From: Pseudoalteromonas byunsanensis
GTDB lineage: Bacteria; Pseudomonadota; Gammaproteobacteria; Enterobacterales; Alteromonadaceae
DNA length: 64,000 bases
Reading direction: 5' to 3'
NCBI RefSeq assembly: GCF_001854475.1
Contig: NZ_MNAN01000034.1
Location: forward strand, 197,698 to 261,697
Part shown: positions 35,280 to 43,902 of the stretch, one piece after another
Layout of the letters: every line of letters starts with the position of its first letter
Position numbering within the stretch: the first letter of the stretch is position 1
Program-made: the position numbers and the translations under genes
Notes under the pieces: generated by a model
Told to the model about the DNA's origin: nothing
Seen by the model: the letters and a program-made list of their open reading frames with translations, nothing else
Databases searched by the model: none

Positions 35280-36982
35280 CACAATGAACCTAAAAATGCC
35301 AGCAATGCGGAGCGCTGTGATTTATCCATATTTATGTATGCTTGTTGCGCAGCTCGCCCCTCACCACCATGCCATAAAATCGCTTCTTCAATGGTCCTTG
35401 CTCTACCATCATGAAGGAAGGTTGCTTTCGGATTGACAGTTTGTACTAAACCTAACCCCCAAAGCGCTGGCGTTTTCCATTCCGACCCCGAGGCTTCTCC
35501 CTCAGGACGTCCATCCGCCAATCCGTCGCAGCGCTGAACATAGACACACTGTTGTTCACTCTCATCACATGATTGTGCATCCACTGATTCTCGTGTCACT
35601 ATGCATGCGCCCCCCATATCGTGTAGCAATAGGTCCGTATAGGGATATATGATTTGCTGTTCCAATGCTGTGATATTGGTACGCGAATCCTTTATAGATA
35701 CAAGATCAACATCTCCTAGCGCGCTACCTGGAGCTGAGCCGGTTTTATGACGAGGAATATGGCAACTGTGACAATTTGCCGCAAAAAACTGTGCTCGACC
35801 AGCCAACACTTCAGCCTGCCAAACATCAGTACTCGCGTCATAACCTCGTCGCACGGGTACAGCAAGCGTGCGGTTATAAAATTCAACTTGAGCAAGATCT
35901 ATATTATTGAGGTCAACACCATCATGATGCTTATCGTTCTCACGCTTTGCTTGCTCGGAACATGCTATTTGCAATGATGTACAAGGTTCATCAGGATTAA
36001 TTGAATTCGTCACCCCCATATCCCCTCGATATGCTCCAGCTATCTGCTGCAATACGGAACCTGTGACGGCTTTTTGCCCAAAGCGTGCGAGTTGACGCTC
36101 ACCCGTAATGGGATGAGTGGTATACGCTGCTCGACCTGACACACCATCTTTATCGCTGTCAGCGGGATCTGCATAAGCGAGTATTGACTGCTCTGGAATA
36201 CTCTCTAGTAAACCTGAACCATAAACATGAGGTGTAACACGCGCTGAGAATTGCACGTCATCTATGAATGCCCCATAAGCTAAGTCTTTTATTTTATATA
36301 TTGGCTTTCGTAAACTATAACTTTCGCCATCTGAAAACTGGCCAGTGATAGTTTCATACTCAACCCAAGTATAAGCTTCACCATATGCCTGGCCTTCATC
36401 CAGTGCGCCACGGTACTTAGCTAATACGCCTCCTGCTTGTCCTTCTATGGTGCCAAATACTTGTAATTGGTCACCATACGTTGGTTCTGCATTGCCTAAA
36501 CTATCACCCACACGTAGGAACATACTCGTCATTGCTTCATTACTGCTTGCCGGTACTTGCCCTCGACCATCTTTTATATGACATCCCTGACAACTGGTAT
36601 TGTTAAACAATGGACCCTGTCCGTCATGGTTGCTTCTAAACGTAAAGTCTCCAGCTTTAAACACCGCATCTAATTGAGGTGTATCAATAATTTTTTGTGC
36701 CGCTTGACTAAATGCGTTTCGGTCAATTATGTGAGTAGTCGCCTCTCCTGCAGACAGGTGCTCGCTCTCGTCCACTTTATCAATGAGTAACGGCATCAGC
36801 CCATCATCAACTTGAACCTTAAATGCATGGTTAGTTGTCGAAGTTTGCTCACCCTTATCGGTGTTTTTATCGGTGTTTGTGTTACCAGTAGTATTGCTGG
36901 TGGTACTTTTCGATCCCCCACCACAAGCAGTCAATGCTGATAGTACGGTAATTAAAATGATTTGATTAAATGTATGTTTCAC
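35279..36982 (-). CDS. Di-heme cytochrome-like lipoprotein, DHOR/DUF1111 family (second copy)
   Basis: 567 residues. An LTAC lipobox near residue 20 makes this copy a lipoprotein, unlike its neighbour. Two heme c motifs: CQGCH (NNTSCQGCHIKDGRG) and CHSCH (AANCHSCHIPRH). The conserved C-terminus PALWGLG, ATFLHDGRARTIEEAILWHGGEG matches the other copy. An insertion near residues 470-500 contains four cysteines (ACIVTR, AQSCDESEQQCVYVQRC), a possible disulfide loop or extra metal site. Reading order in the operon: TonB receptor, imelysin, this gene, DHOR, imelysin, DUF1513. Likely moves electrons to or from a metal in the periplasm; inferred from heme sites and neighbours. Confidence 0.88.
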   Translation of the reverse strand: MKHTFNQIILITVLSALTACGGGSKSTTSNTTGNTNTDKNTDKGEQTSTTNHAFKVQVDDGLMPLLIDKVDESEHLSAGEATTHIIDRNAFSQAAQKIIDTPQLDAVFKAGDFTFRSNHDGQGPLFNNTSCQGCHIKDGRGQVPASSNEAMTSMFLRVGDSLGNAEPTYGDQLQVFGTIEGQAGGVLAKYRGALDEGQAYGEAYTWVEYETITGQFSDGESYSLRKPIYKIKDLAYGAFIDDVQFSARVTPHVYGSGLLESIPEQSILAYADPADSDKDGVSGRAAYTTHPITGERQLARFGQKAVTGSVLQQIAGAYRGDMGVTNSINPDEPCTSLQIACSEQAKRENDKHHDGVDLNNIDLAQVEFYNRTLAVPVRRGYDASTDVWQAEVLAGRAQFFAANCHSCHIPRHKTGSAPGSALGDVDLVSIKDSRTNITALEQQIIYPYTDLLLHDMGGACIVTRESVDAQSCDESEQQCVYVQRCDGLADGRPEGEASGSEWKTPALWGLGLVQTVNPKATFLHDGRARTIEEAILWHGGEGRAAQQAYINMDKSQRSALLAFLGSL

Positions 36983-37070
36983 TTCAGTGCCCCTGCATCA
37001 AGCCGAATATTTCATTCCACCTGAAACTGAAATGGCTGGCATTGTGCCAGCCGCTAACCTTATAGACTGG

Positions 37071-38501
37071 TTATAAGTTTTCGTCTGTGTCTTGTTTGAG
37101 ATCTTCCGCTGACACACCAAGAGCATCTATGGCCTTTTGGATAAGGTCAGTTTGCTCTGCCAATGCTGAGATTGCCGCATAAATCTCTTCTTTGTGTTGT
37201 GCTTGCTGAATTTGTACATCAAATGACTTACCCGATTTAGCCGTCTGGTCAATAACTGATGCTTTTGCCATGGTCTTATCTAAAGCCGCATTTAACTGCT
37301 CAGCTAGCTCAGTATGGCCTTTGGTGATAAGTAGGTTATGAATACTTGCACCGCTCAACTCCAAGCCATTTGTTCGTGTGTAAACACCTAAGTAAGTATT
37401 ACGAATACCCTTCGCATTTAACCAAATGTCTCTGTGCGTGTTATCAGAAAAGCATGAATGTTCATCTTCTTGACTATCGGTACGTACAGCGATGCTCATT
37501 CTTTCACCCGCCAACTCACCAAAACTCAAACGCCCCATACTTTCGAGCATTGCGCCTAGATTCACCGCTGCATTATCTGCTTGTGTATACTGTGCGTAGT
37601 AAAAACCAGATTCAGGGTTCCAAGCATCAACAACACCTTGTAAGTCTTCTACAAGCAATGCCGCAGCGGCTTTGAGGTAGTCACCACGACGCTGACAAAT
37701 TTCATCTCTCGCACCTTGCTCACCAGAAGTACAAGTGCGACCGTTTGCTTCATCTGCCGGAATATTTTGTGTGGTGTAATAATCTGTTACTGGACGATGT
37801 CCAGCCGTATAGTCACGCAGTGCAGTGTAAGTCAGGTCTTCATTTAAATCTTGACCCCAAAGTAAAAACTCAATGGCATGATAGCCCGATGTAACATTGG
37901 CTTCTTCACCATCAAGTTCAAATTTTTCACGAATTAATTCTTTAGTGATCTGCGAAAAGGTTTCACTGTCTGCAATGATGTTGCCACCTGGTTGATATAC
38001 CGATGCGCTTGTATCACGCATCTCATGACCATCCATATCTTGCGTATAGTCAATTAAAGCTTCAGCAAGAGGCCAAGCATTAATAGCGCCTTCAGGACCT
38101 TGACCATCAACTAATGTCCAATTGCCCTGTTCATCTTTTGTCAGTGCGTCTATAGGACCTTCTCGAAAGCGAAACACTTCACTTTGACCGTAAGATTCTC
38201 GAGCATTAAGCCACGCTTGTTTTGCAGCCACAAAGTTTGCTTCACTTGGGTCTGCTACAAATCTATCTGTAGCTGTCTGTAAAGCTTTTGCGCTTATTAA
38301 TGCATCTGAATAAACAGCGAAGGCTTGATCTGCATTTGTTTTTACAACGCTTTCAAATGTTGCCGCGGGATGTACAACCTCAACTTGCTCGTTGCCCTGA
38401 GTGTTATCAACAGCCGTTGTTGTATTTTTATCATCACTACCACACGCGGCTAATACGCCCACACATACTAATGAGAGTGCAATATTTTTAATGTTTTTCA
38501 C
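37071..38501 (-). CDS. Imelysin-family lipoprotein (IrpA-like, with GxHxxE motif)
   Basis: A 476-residue lipoprotein: lipobox LAAC near residue 20, acidic/Gln linker, then helical imelysin repeats. GYHAIEFLLWGQD contains the GxHxxE motif that marks the predicted metal site. Other family blocks: ESYGQSEVFRFREGPID, INAWPLAEALIDY, RRGDYLKAAAALL, RMSIAVRTDSQEDEHSCFSDNTH. Its closest described relatives are iron-regulated IrpA-type proteins. It lies 167 bp downstream of the TonB receptor gene and 88 bp upstream of the first DHOR gene. A weak Fur-box-like sequence lies near 38564-38582 but I do not rely on it. Confidence 0.88.
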   Translation of the reverse strand: MKNIKNIALSLVCVGVLAACGSDDKNTTTAVDNTQGNEQVEVVHPAATFESVVKTNADQAFAVYSDALISAKALQTATDRFVADPSEANFVAAKQAWLNARESYGQSEVFRFREGPIDALTKDEQGNWTLVDGQGPEGAINAWPLAEALIDYTQDMDGHEMRDTSASVYQPGGNIIADSETFSQITKELIREKFELDGEEANVTSGYHAIEFLLWGQDLNEDLTYTALRDYTAGHRPVTDYYTTQNIPADEANGRTCTSGEQGARDEICQRRGDYLKAAAALLVEDLQGVVDAWNPESGFYYAQYTQADNAAVNLGAMLESMGRLSFGELAGERMSIAVRTDSQEDEHSCFSDNTHRDIWLNAKGIRNTYLGVYTRTNGLELSGASIHNLLITKGHTELAEQLNAALDKTMAKASVIDQTAKSGKSFDVQIQQAQHKEEIYAAISALAEQTDLIQKAIDALGVSAEDLKQDTDENL

Positions 38502-38668
38502 AGTAATCCCAATTTTTATAAGGTTATTATAAGCGGGCGCATGTTAGCGAATAACAAATATGCATTCAATAACTATTTTCATTTAGATTTACATACCCAA
38601 AAGAAAAACGCTTATTCCAATTGAGCTTTGCCAGCTAATATTTTGATTTTTCGGGATTTGAATGAAAG

Positions 38669-40681
38669 TTAAAATTTTTGCAGATATTGGAGCTGAATTC
38701 GTCGCCCTGCACCTTGAATTTTGCCATCAAACATACGAGGTTCAAAAACAAAGTAGTTTTTATCAAACAGGTTTTGGGCCTTTAGCGAAATAGAACGGTT
38801 ATTACCTAAACGCCAAGAAAGCACGGCGCCAACCAGGTTGTAAGCCCCCTGATCAAAATTATCTATAACATCAGGCTCTGGACTGGATACAAAAACGCTA
38901 TCTCGCCAAATAGTGTTAATGCTGAGCTGTAAAGGTTCCATGTTATGCGTGAAAGATAAGCTCGCAAAGCGTTTAAAACTGGGGCTAAACGGTTCATCAA
39001 AAAGGTGCGTATAACCTAGCTCCAACCATGTGGTGTCCGATACATTAAACTTACTATTTAATTCATACCCTTGCATATTAGTGTTAAATGTATTCAAAAA
39101 AGTAAAGCGTCTTTGTTCAGTCGGTAAAGCAGTTTCGCGGATCGGCACTAAATTTATGAAATCTTTCAATTGATTATCAAACAACACAATGTCCAACTCC
39201 CAATCTGGTTTTTGTGTGTGCCAAACTAGTTCGGTGGTTTTAACGTATTCTGAAGTTAGATTTGGGTTACCGACAGTAACATCATCATTAGAATTTAATT
39301 CATTGCTAACCGGGGTACGAAAAGACTCTCCATATTGTAGTTTTAAAGTATTGCTGGGTGATACCTTGTATATCGCTGCAACTCGAGGAGATAACTTACT
39401 ATCTATATCTTTAACATCATCATATCTAGCACCTACAAATACCGTTAAATCTTCACTGATAACATGCTTAAGTTGTGCGTATGCAGCTGTTGAATCGAAT
39501 GATTGTAATAAACTATTAAAAGGCGCATGGGGTTTTACAGTGATAATACCGTCTTGGTAAAACTCCTCATCAATAAATACGTCTCCACGAGAAAAGTCAT
39601 AATAACTGGTATTGATCCCTGCTTCTGATTGCTCTTCTTCGGAATATTCCAGCCCGATATTGACTGAAGTGAACTCATTCAAGCGATAAGCTACATCTAA
39701 GTTAAGCGCTAGATCTTTGGATTGCCATGACGGTCCCACGTAAAAGTCATGTTCCAGCCCAAGCTCTTCACCCGTTGCAATAAGGCCAGCAGAATAGATA
39801 TTGTGCTCAATGTGTTTAAGAGAACTGCTGACATCCCAATCGGTATTTCTTAACCAATGATAAGTCAAAGAAAGTGCTGTGTTCTCGCTTTTGTGCTTGT
39901 TTTCATTAGACCAGCCAGCTAAGTTAGCAAAGCCATTAAGCTGCGTTTGATTATGCCAAACAGATAGGTTGAGCTCGCGCCATTGTACTCCAAACTCTAA
40001 AAAGTAGCTGGCAAGTGGGTCTCTGACGCCCTGTGCGTATTTCTCTCCATCCTGCCCCTGCCAAGATACATTTCCATACACATTAGTCTGTTCAAAGAGT
40101 GATTTATTGAAACTACCAGCAACCTGAGTAAATCCATATTCACCAATGCCGACGCTAGCTTGGCTACCCTCTTGAAAGGTAATAATATTCATCACGCCTA
40201 AAAATGCGTTGCTGCCATACAAAGCGGAGCCTGGCCCACGGATAAACTCTACTTTATCAACAATATCGACTGAGATATGTGGCATGTAAACCGATGCTTT
40301 ACCAAAAGAAGCTTCATTAAGGCGTTGTCCATTGATCATCACCAGTACATTGCCACTATTTAAGAACACCCCTCGGGTATGTTCTTTTGGTACAGCTCCA
40401 ACCCAATCACCTCTTGTTGACTGAAAACCCGGTACATAATTCATTAGATCATAAACATTGTTAACTCCAAGCAGAGCAATATGCTGATTAGTAAAAACGG
40501 TGGTACTGGAAGGAACGGTTGCACGGGTTTCATCGGTTTTTGTAGCTAAGTTGATGTTTACATCGAGTAACTCTTCAAAAGACAGGGTAAATAGGTCTTG
40601 TTCAGAACTACATGCCAAAAATGGCACGCTTAACAGCCAAGCAGCAAACAGAGATAGTAAATTTCTTGAGTGGTTTATCAT
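38669..40681 (-). CDS. TonB-dependent outer-membrane receptor of the imelysin locus
   Basis: A 670-residue receptor: signal peptide, short N-terminal region LSFEELLDVNINLATKTDE, plug beginning TVPSSTTVFTNQHI, with VDIVDKVEFIRGPGSALYGSNAFLGVMNI (classic plug core), and a barrel containing VFVGARYDDV, LKLQYGESFRTP and the final LQYLQKF. The mid-size and plug style are of the siderophore/heme/copper-receptor kind rather than Oar-like. It heads the imelysin/DHOR operon, so I infer uptake of an iron or other metal complex, with imelysins and di-heme proteins acting on the ligand or metal in the periplasm. Ligand not identified. Confidence 0.88.
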   Translation of the reverse strand: MINHSRNLLSLFAAWLLSVPFLACSSEQDLFTLSFEELLDVNINLATKTDETRATVPSSTTVFTNQHIALLGVNNVYDLMNYVPGFQSTRGDWVGAVPKEHTRGVFLNSGNVLVMINGQRLNEASFGKASVYMPHISVDIVDKVEFIRGPGSALYGSNAFLGVMNIITFQEGSQASVGIGEYGFTQVAGSFNKSLFEQTNVYGNVSWQGQDGEKYAQGVRDPLASYFLEFGVQWRELNLSVWHNQTQLNGFANLAGWSNENKHKSENTALSLTYHWLRNTDWDVSSSLKHIEHNIYSAGLIATGEELGLEHDFYVGPSWQSKDLALNLDVAYRLNEFTSVNIGLEYSEEEQSEAGINTSYYDFSRGDVFIDEEFYQDGIITVKPHAPFNSLLQSFDSTAAYAQLKHVISEDLTVFVGARYDDVKDIDSKLSPRVAAIYKVSPSNTLKLQYGESFRTPVSNELNSNDDVTVGNPNLTSEYVKTTELVWHTQKPDWELDIVLFDNQLKDFINLVPIRETALPTEQRRFTFLNTFNTNMQGYELNSKFNVSDTTWLELGYTHLFDEPFSPSFKRFASLSFTHNMEPLQLSINTIWRDSVFVSSPEPDVIDNFDQGAYNLVGAVLSWRLGNNRSISLKAQNLFDKNYFVFEPRMFDGKIQGAGRRIQLQYLQKF

Positions 40682-40814
40682 GGTTTAGCCTAGCTACATG
40701 CGCTGACTGCAACCTGATTGTTTGAATTGACAACAGCACAGCGACCTTTCACATCATATTAATAATACAAATGATAGGCTGCCGTGCAAGCTTTTAGATG
40801 TAATTTATTGAAAT

Positions 40815-41087
40815 TTATGTGGCTATCGCGTCTTTAGCTTTATAATATTTCACCAACCCTATAATAGATGCAGCTATCCAAAACAACTCTATAACAAAAC
40901 TGGCCAAGTTAAAGTTGTAACACAGACTGATCAACAATAGGATTGCGCCAGAAAGGTTCATAAGATTGTAGGTCAAACTCTCCGGTGCTGCTTTACCCAG
41001 TTGTAGCATAAAAAACGCCCCAACGACTAAACCAGTCCCGCTCATACCGATCACATCAAACAATATATCAATCATGTTTTTGTCCAT
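40815..41087 (-). CDS. CBU_0592-family small membrane protein
   Basis: 90 residues with three hydrophobic segments (IGMSGTGLVVGAFFMLQL, LMNLSGAILLLISLCYNF, SFVIELFWIAASIIGLVKYY) and the YNLMNLSGAILLLIS block typical of CBU_0592-like proteins. Function unknown. It precedes nothing on its strand closely; 134 bp separate it from the divergent-side start of the TonB receptor gene. Confidence 0.75.
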   Translation of the reverse strand: MDKNMIDILFDVIGMSGTGLVVGAFFMLQLGKAAPESLTYNLMNLSGAILLLISLCYNFNLASFVIELFWIAASIIGLVKYYKAKDAIAT

Positions 41088-41237
41088 AATAAATGCCTAG
41101 TAACACTGGCCATTAATATCTCACCCAAACATCACTGGCCCGCTCCATGGGAAGGGTGACTTTCAATCGTTGAAACAGCACAAACGCGCCAATCTTATCA
41201 GGTCGATAATGCAGAGACAGGATATTTGTCCGCTTGT

Positions 41238-41489
41238 TTACTTGAACCTAACTTTACCACCGACAAATTTTAAGGCTGGTGTGCCACGGATTAGTGTACT
41301 TCGGGCAAACTCCTGTTCGCAGTTAGGGCAATGAAGATTATCATTGGTGTGATTTTTGACGATACGTTCAACAAAACACTTTACTAACGCGCCCTTGCCA
41401 CCTTTTCTATATTTGAATAACGGCTGCGAGCAACTAGCACAGAATATATCTACAGTACGAACAGGGCCCTTCTTATTTGGTTTTGCCAT
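41238..41489 (-). CDS. Zinc-ribbon protein
   Basis: 83 residues. Two CxxC knuckles (FCASCSQPLFKY and LHCPNCEQEF) separated by 36 residues form a predicted zinc ribbon, with many basic residues between and after. Probably cytoplasmic, perhaps nucleic-acid binding. ATG 41489 follows the DUF1761 stop codon with only three bases (TTG) between, so the two genes are coupled. Confidence 0.65.
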   Translation of the reverse strand: MAKPNKKGPVRTVDIFCASCSQPLFKYRKGGKGALVKCFVERIVKNHTNDNLHCPNCEQEFARSTLIRGTPALKFVGGKVRFK

Positions 41490-41492
41490 CAA

Positions 41493-41897
41493 TTACCCAG
41501 TAATACTTAACACAGCTCCCATTAAAACAAATTGGCAGGTATAGTATCCACCATTAATTAAAAATAGCTTCAGAGGCCGCTGCTCAAAAATATAACTTAT
41601 GCCAAGCGCGGTTGTAACCAAACCACCACCAACCAAGGCGCCGAGTAAGACAGCATCAGTTAACAGAGGATCTTTTCCCAGCAATACCGACATAAAAAAT
41701 GCGGCACACAATGCCAGTAGAAACGCGCCTCCATAAATCAACTTGGGGTCGCTCTGTTGTAAGTCAACATCTGTTAAACCACAGCCCTCCATCCACGATT
41801 GACCAAACAGCCATGGTGAATACCAAGCTCCACCGAGCATAAATGAAGAAAGCGCTGCCAATAACACCGCCCAATAATTCAAGTCAAACATTGACAT
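41493..41897 (-). CDS. DUF1761 membrane protein
   Basis: 134 residues with four membrane segments: YWAVLLAALSSFMLGGAWYSPWLFG, GGAFLLALCAAFFMSVLLG, AVLLGALVGGGLVTTALGI and GGYYTCQFVLMGAVLSI. The motif GAWYSPWLFGQSW is the hallmark of DUF1761. Unknown function. Immediately followed by the zinc-ribbon gene. Confidence 0.82.
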   Translation of the reverse strand: MSMFDLNYWAVLLAALSSFMLGGAWYSPWLFGQSWMEGCGLTDVDLQQSDPKLIYGGAFLLALCAAFFMSVLLGKDPLLTDAVLLGALVGGGLVTTALGISYIFEQRPLKLFLINGGYYTCQFVLMGAVLSITG

Positions 41898-42222
41898 AAA
41901 AGCATCTTTATTAACATTATTATTTAAATTTAGGCAACAAACCTAGAATGGGCAAATTATCACTTTGCAGATTACAATTATAGATGAATACCGTAATTTA
42001 GAGCGAGTAATTGATTACTTAAGGCGAGGTTGATACTACTCTTTGCGCGCAAATGCCCCACTGTGCAATTTCATTTGTCTCGCCATTTAATACGCATTAC
42101 CACGAGCTATCATTAACGGTCTGTGAACTTGCAGTAAAAGCGCGCGTGCTGTTATGTATATTGAAGCACAGCCGTCAAGCTGATGTTTTAGTTCCAAATA
42201 TCAAGTGAGGACAAAAATCCCT
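41898..42222. other. Intergenic region
   Basis: About 325 bp with no convincing gene. It contains TTTGCGCGCAAA, a perfect 12-bp palindrome at 42042-42053, and GTAATTGATTAC nearby at 42007-42018. These may be regulator sites for DUF1761; nothing else is apparent. Confidence 0.35.
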
Positions 42223-42624
42223 TCAATCATCCAAATGTAAAGTGAATTCACCACAAGGCGTGCCCTGATGAAACACTAAACGCCAGCTTTGCCGCTCTAG
42301 CCGCCACAAAGACATTCTGATGGAATAATTTAGCTGGCATTTTACGCTGCGGCGATAAGCTGCTTGATAACTTAGCTGAGCTAACCCTTCTCCCAGCATC
42401 CGCCCATTAAATGCTTGATTGTAAAACTGGGGCACTTTTTCATCAGGTAAACGTGATATGACATGTGCTTTATTAAATATGAGACCATTTGCAGATATTT
42501 CGTAAAAGTCATCGCTGAGTAAGCGTGCTAGCATATCGCCTGACTGTCGAACACTAGGCTCTAGTAACTGACGTTCCAATTCGATTAAGTGCTGTAGCAA
42601 TTCCGCTTTGATTTTATTAGACAT
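42223..42624 (-). CDS. DUF4440 / NTF2-like protein
   Basis: 133 residues of the NTF2-like, DUF4440 type: N-terminal helix ELLQHLIELERQLLEPSVR, then LARLLSDDFYEISANGLIFNKAHVISRL, and the strands YSIRMSLWRLERQSWRLVFHQGTPC. Small alpha+beta barrel with an internal cavity; the ligand is unknown. ATG 42624 has AAGG six bases upstream; an earlier in-frame start adds only four residues. Divergent from the KAS III gene. Confidence 0.75.
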   Translation of the reverse strand: MSNKIKAELLQHLIELERQLLEPSVRQSGDMLARLLSDDFYEISANGLIFNKAHVISRLPDEKVPQFYNQAFNGRMLGEGLAQLSYQAAYRRSVKCQLNYSIRMSLWRLERQSWRLVFHQGTPCGEFTLHLDD

Positions 42625-42768
42625 AATACCTTGCAAAACAATCTCTACCTTATCTATGAGTCTAGTCTACACTAAACTCTAAAGACAATATCGACTGGTG
42701 ATCGCAAATGATTTTGCTATATAATGCCGCGCTACGCCAAAGGTCAGACTAGAGTTAAAGAGAACCAA

Positions 42769-43833
42769 ATGATTTACGCAAAAATTACTGGGTGGGGGAA
42801 GTGTATTCCTCCTGCTTCGATTTCTAACGAAGATTTAAGTCAAATTGTAGATACTAACGATGAGTGGATCAGCACTAGGACTGGCATAAAAGAACGCCGT
42901 GTAAGCCATGTAACAACAGCTGAACTAGCAACGGTAGCAAGCCAACATGCTCTAGCATGTGCAGGACTCAAAGGCGAAGATATTGATTTGGTTTTACTAG
43001 CCACATGCACCCCATCTACAATGGTTGCAAACACAGCTTCATTGGTGCAAAAAAATATCGGTGCTGTTGGTGCTGCAGCCTGCGATACTAATGCCGCATG
43101 TTCTGGCTTTTTATATGCGCTACAAAACGCCACTGCACAGATCCAAGCCGGTATGATCAAGCGCGCCGTTGTTGTCGCCGCTGAGCGAATGACTTGGTAT
43201 GTAAACTGGGCAAAAAGAGATAGCGCAGTGTTATTTGGCGATGGTGCCGGAGCAGTTATTCTTGAGGCCAGTGAAGAACCTTGTGGCTTGTTAGGCACAA
43301 AAACTGGCTGCGATAGCACAGATAGAGACATTCTACATATTGGCAACTATGGTACCGATATGGACAAATACCAACCAACAGGACCATCAGATTTGCTATT
43401 CGAGGGACGTGAAATATTCAAACGCGCGGTAAAAGGTATGAGTGAAGCAAGTGATGATGTGCTGTCGCAGGCCAACTTGAAATTGACCGATATTGACGTT
43501 CTAGTTCCCCATCAGGCTAATTTACGTATTATTCAAGCTATTCAGCAACGCTTAAATATTAGCGATGATAAAGTAATGGTAAACATAGACAAATATGGAA
43601 ATACCTCAGCGGCAACTATCGCAATCGCTTTGTGCGAAGCTGTTGAGAATGGGCTCATCAAACCACACAGCAATATAATGTCAGCCGCTTTCGGAGCCGG
43701 ATTAACATGGGCTGCAAGCTACATAAAGTGGGGAGAACGTGTTACCCCAATTACGACTAGTGATGCTACCCTACCCGAGTGTCATCAAAGCGGCTTAGAG
43801 TTAATAGCATCAGCTGTAAAAGCCTGTCGATAA
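42769..43833 (+). CDS. Beta-ketoacyl-ACP synthase III-like enzyme
   Basis: 354-residue thiolase-fold condensing enzyme. Catalytic triad visible: Cys in [12 protein letters not shown] (about residue 113), His in [13 protein letters not shown] and Asn in [22 protein letters not shown] is present. It is about 35 residues longer than E. coli FabH (317), with an insertion near [10 protein letters not shown] and a longer C-terminus. It is not next to other fatty-acid synthesis genes (fabD, fabG, acpP), so it is probably an additional KAS III rather than the housekeeping FabH. ATG 42769 follows AAAGAGA; the longer frame to 42724 lacks a site. pepD follows after a 13-bp inverted repeat. Confidence 0.88.
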   Translation: MIYAKITGWGKCIPPASISNEDLSQIVDTNDEWISTRTGIKERRVSHVTTAELATVASQHALACAGLKGEDIDLVLLATCTPSTMVANTASLVQKNIGAVGAAACDTNAACSGFLYALQNATAQIQAGMIKRAVVVAAERMTWYVNWAKRDSAVLFGDGAGAVILEASEEPCGLLGTKTGCDSTDRDILHIGNYGTDMDKYQPTGPSDLLFEGREIFKRAVKGMSEASDDVLSQANLKLTDIDVLVPHQANLRIIQAIQQRLNISDDKVMVNIDKYGNTSAATIAIALCEAVENGLIKPHSNIMSAAFGAGLTWAASYIKWGERVTPITTSDATLPECHQSGLELIASAVKACR

Positions 43834-43852
43834 AGCTACCGCTTTTCGCCAT

Positions 43853-43893
43853 CCTACTTGAATGATAAAATTTCTATTATTCATTCAAGTAGG
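43853..43893 (+). promoter_or_regulatory. Perfect 13-bp inverted repeat covering the pepD ribosome-binding site
   Basis: CCTACTTGAATGA (43853-43865) is the exact complement of TCATTCAAGTAGG (43881-43893), with a 15-base loop. The AGG at the 3' end is the beginning of the pepD Shine-Dalgarno (AGGGA, 43891-43895), so the folded RNA would hide it. It is not followed by a T run, so it does not look like an ordinary terminator for the KAS III gene. It might instead be a protein operator. Confidence 0.6.
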
Positions 43894-43902
43894 GAAAGCA
43901 TT

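Noticed and set aside
38564-38582. Fur box upstream of the imelysin gene
   Set aside because: Only about 11 of 19 positions match the consensus in very AT-rich DNA; too weak to call without a matrix search.
42724-42768. Extension of the KAS III enzyme by 15 residues
   Set aside because: No ribosome-binding site, and the family starts at the [14 protein letters not shown] segment.
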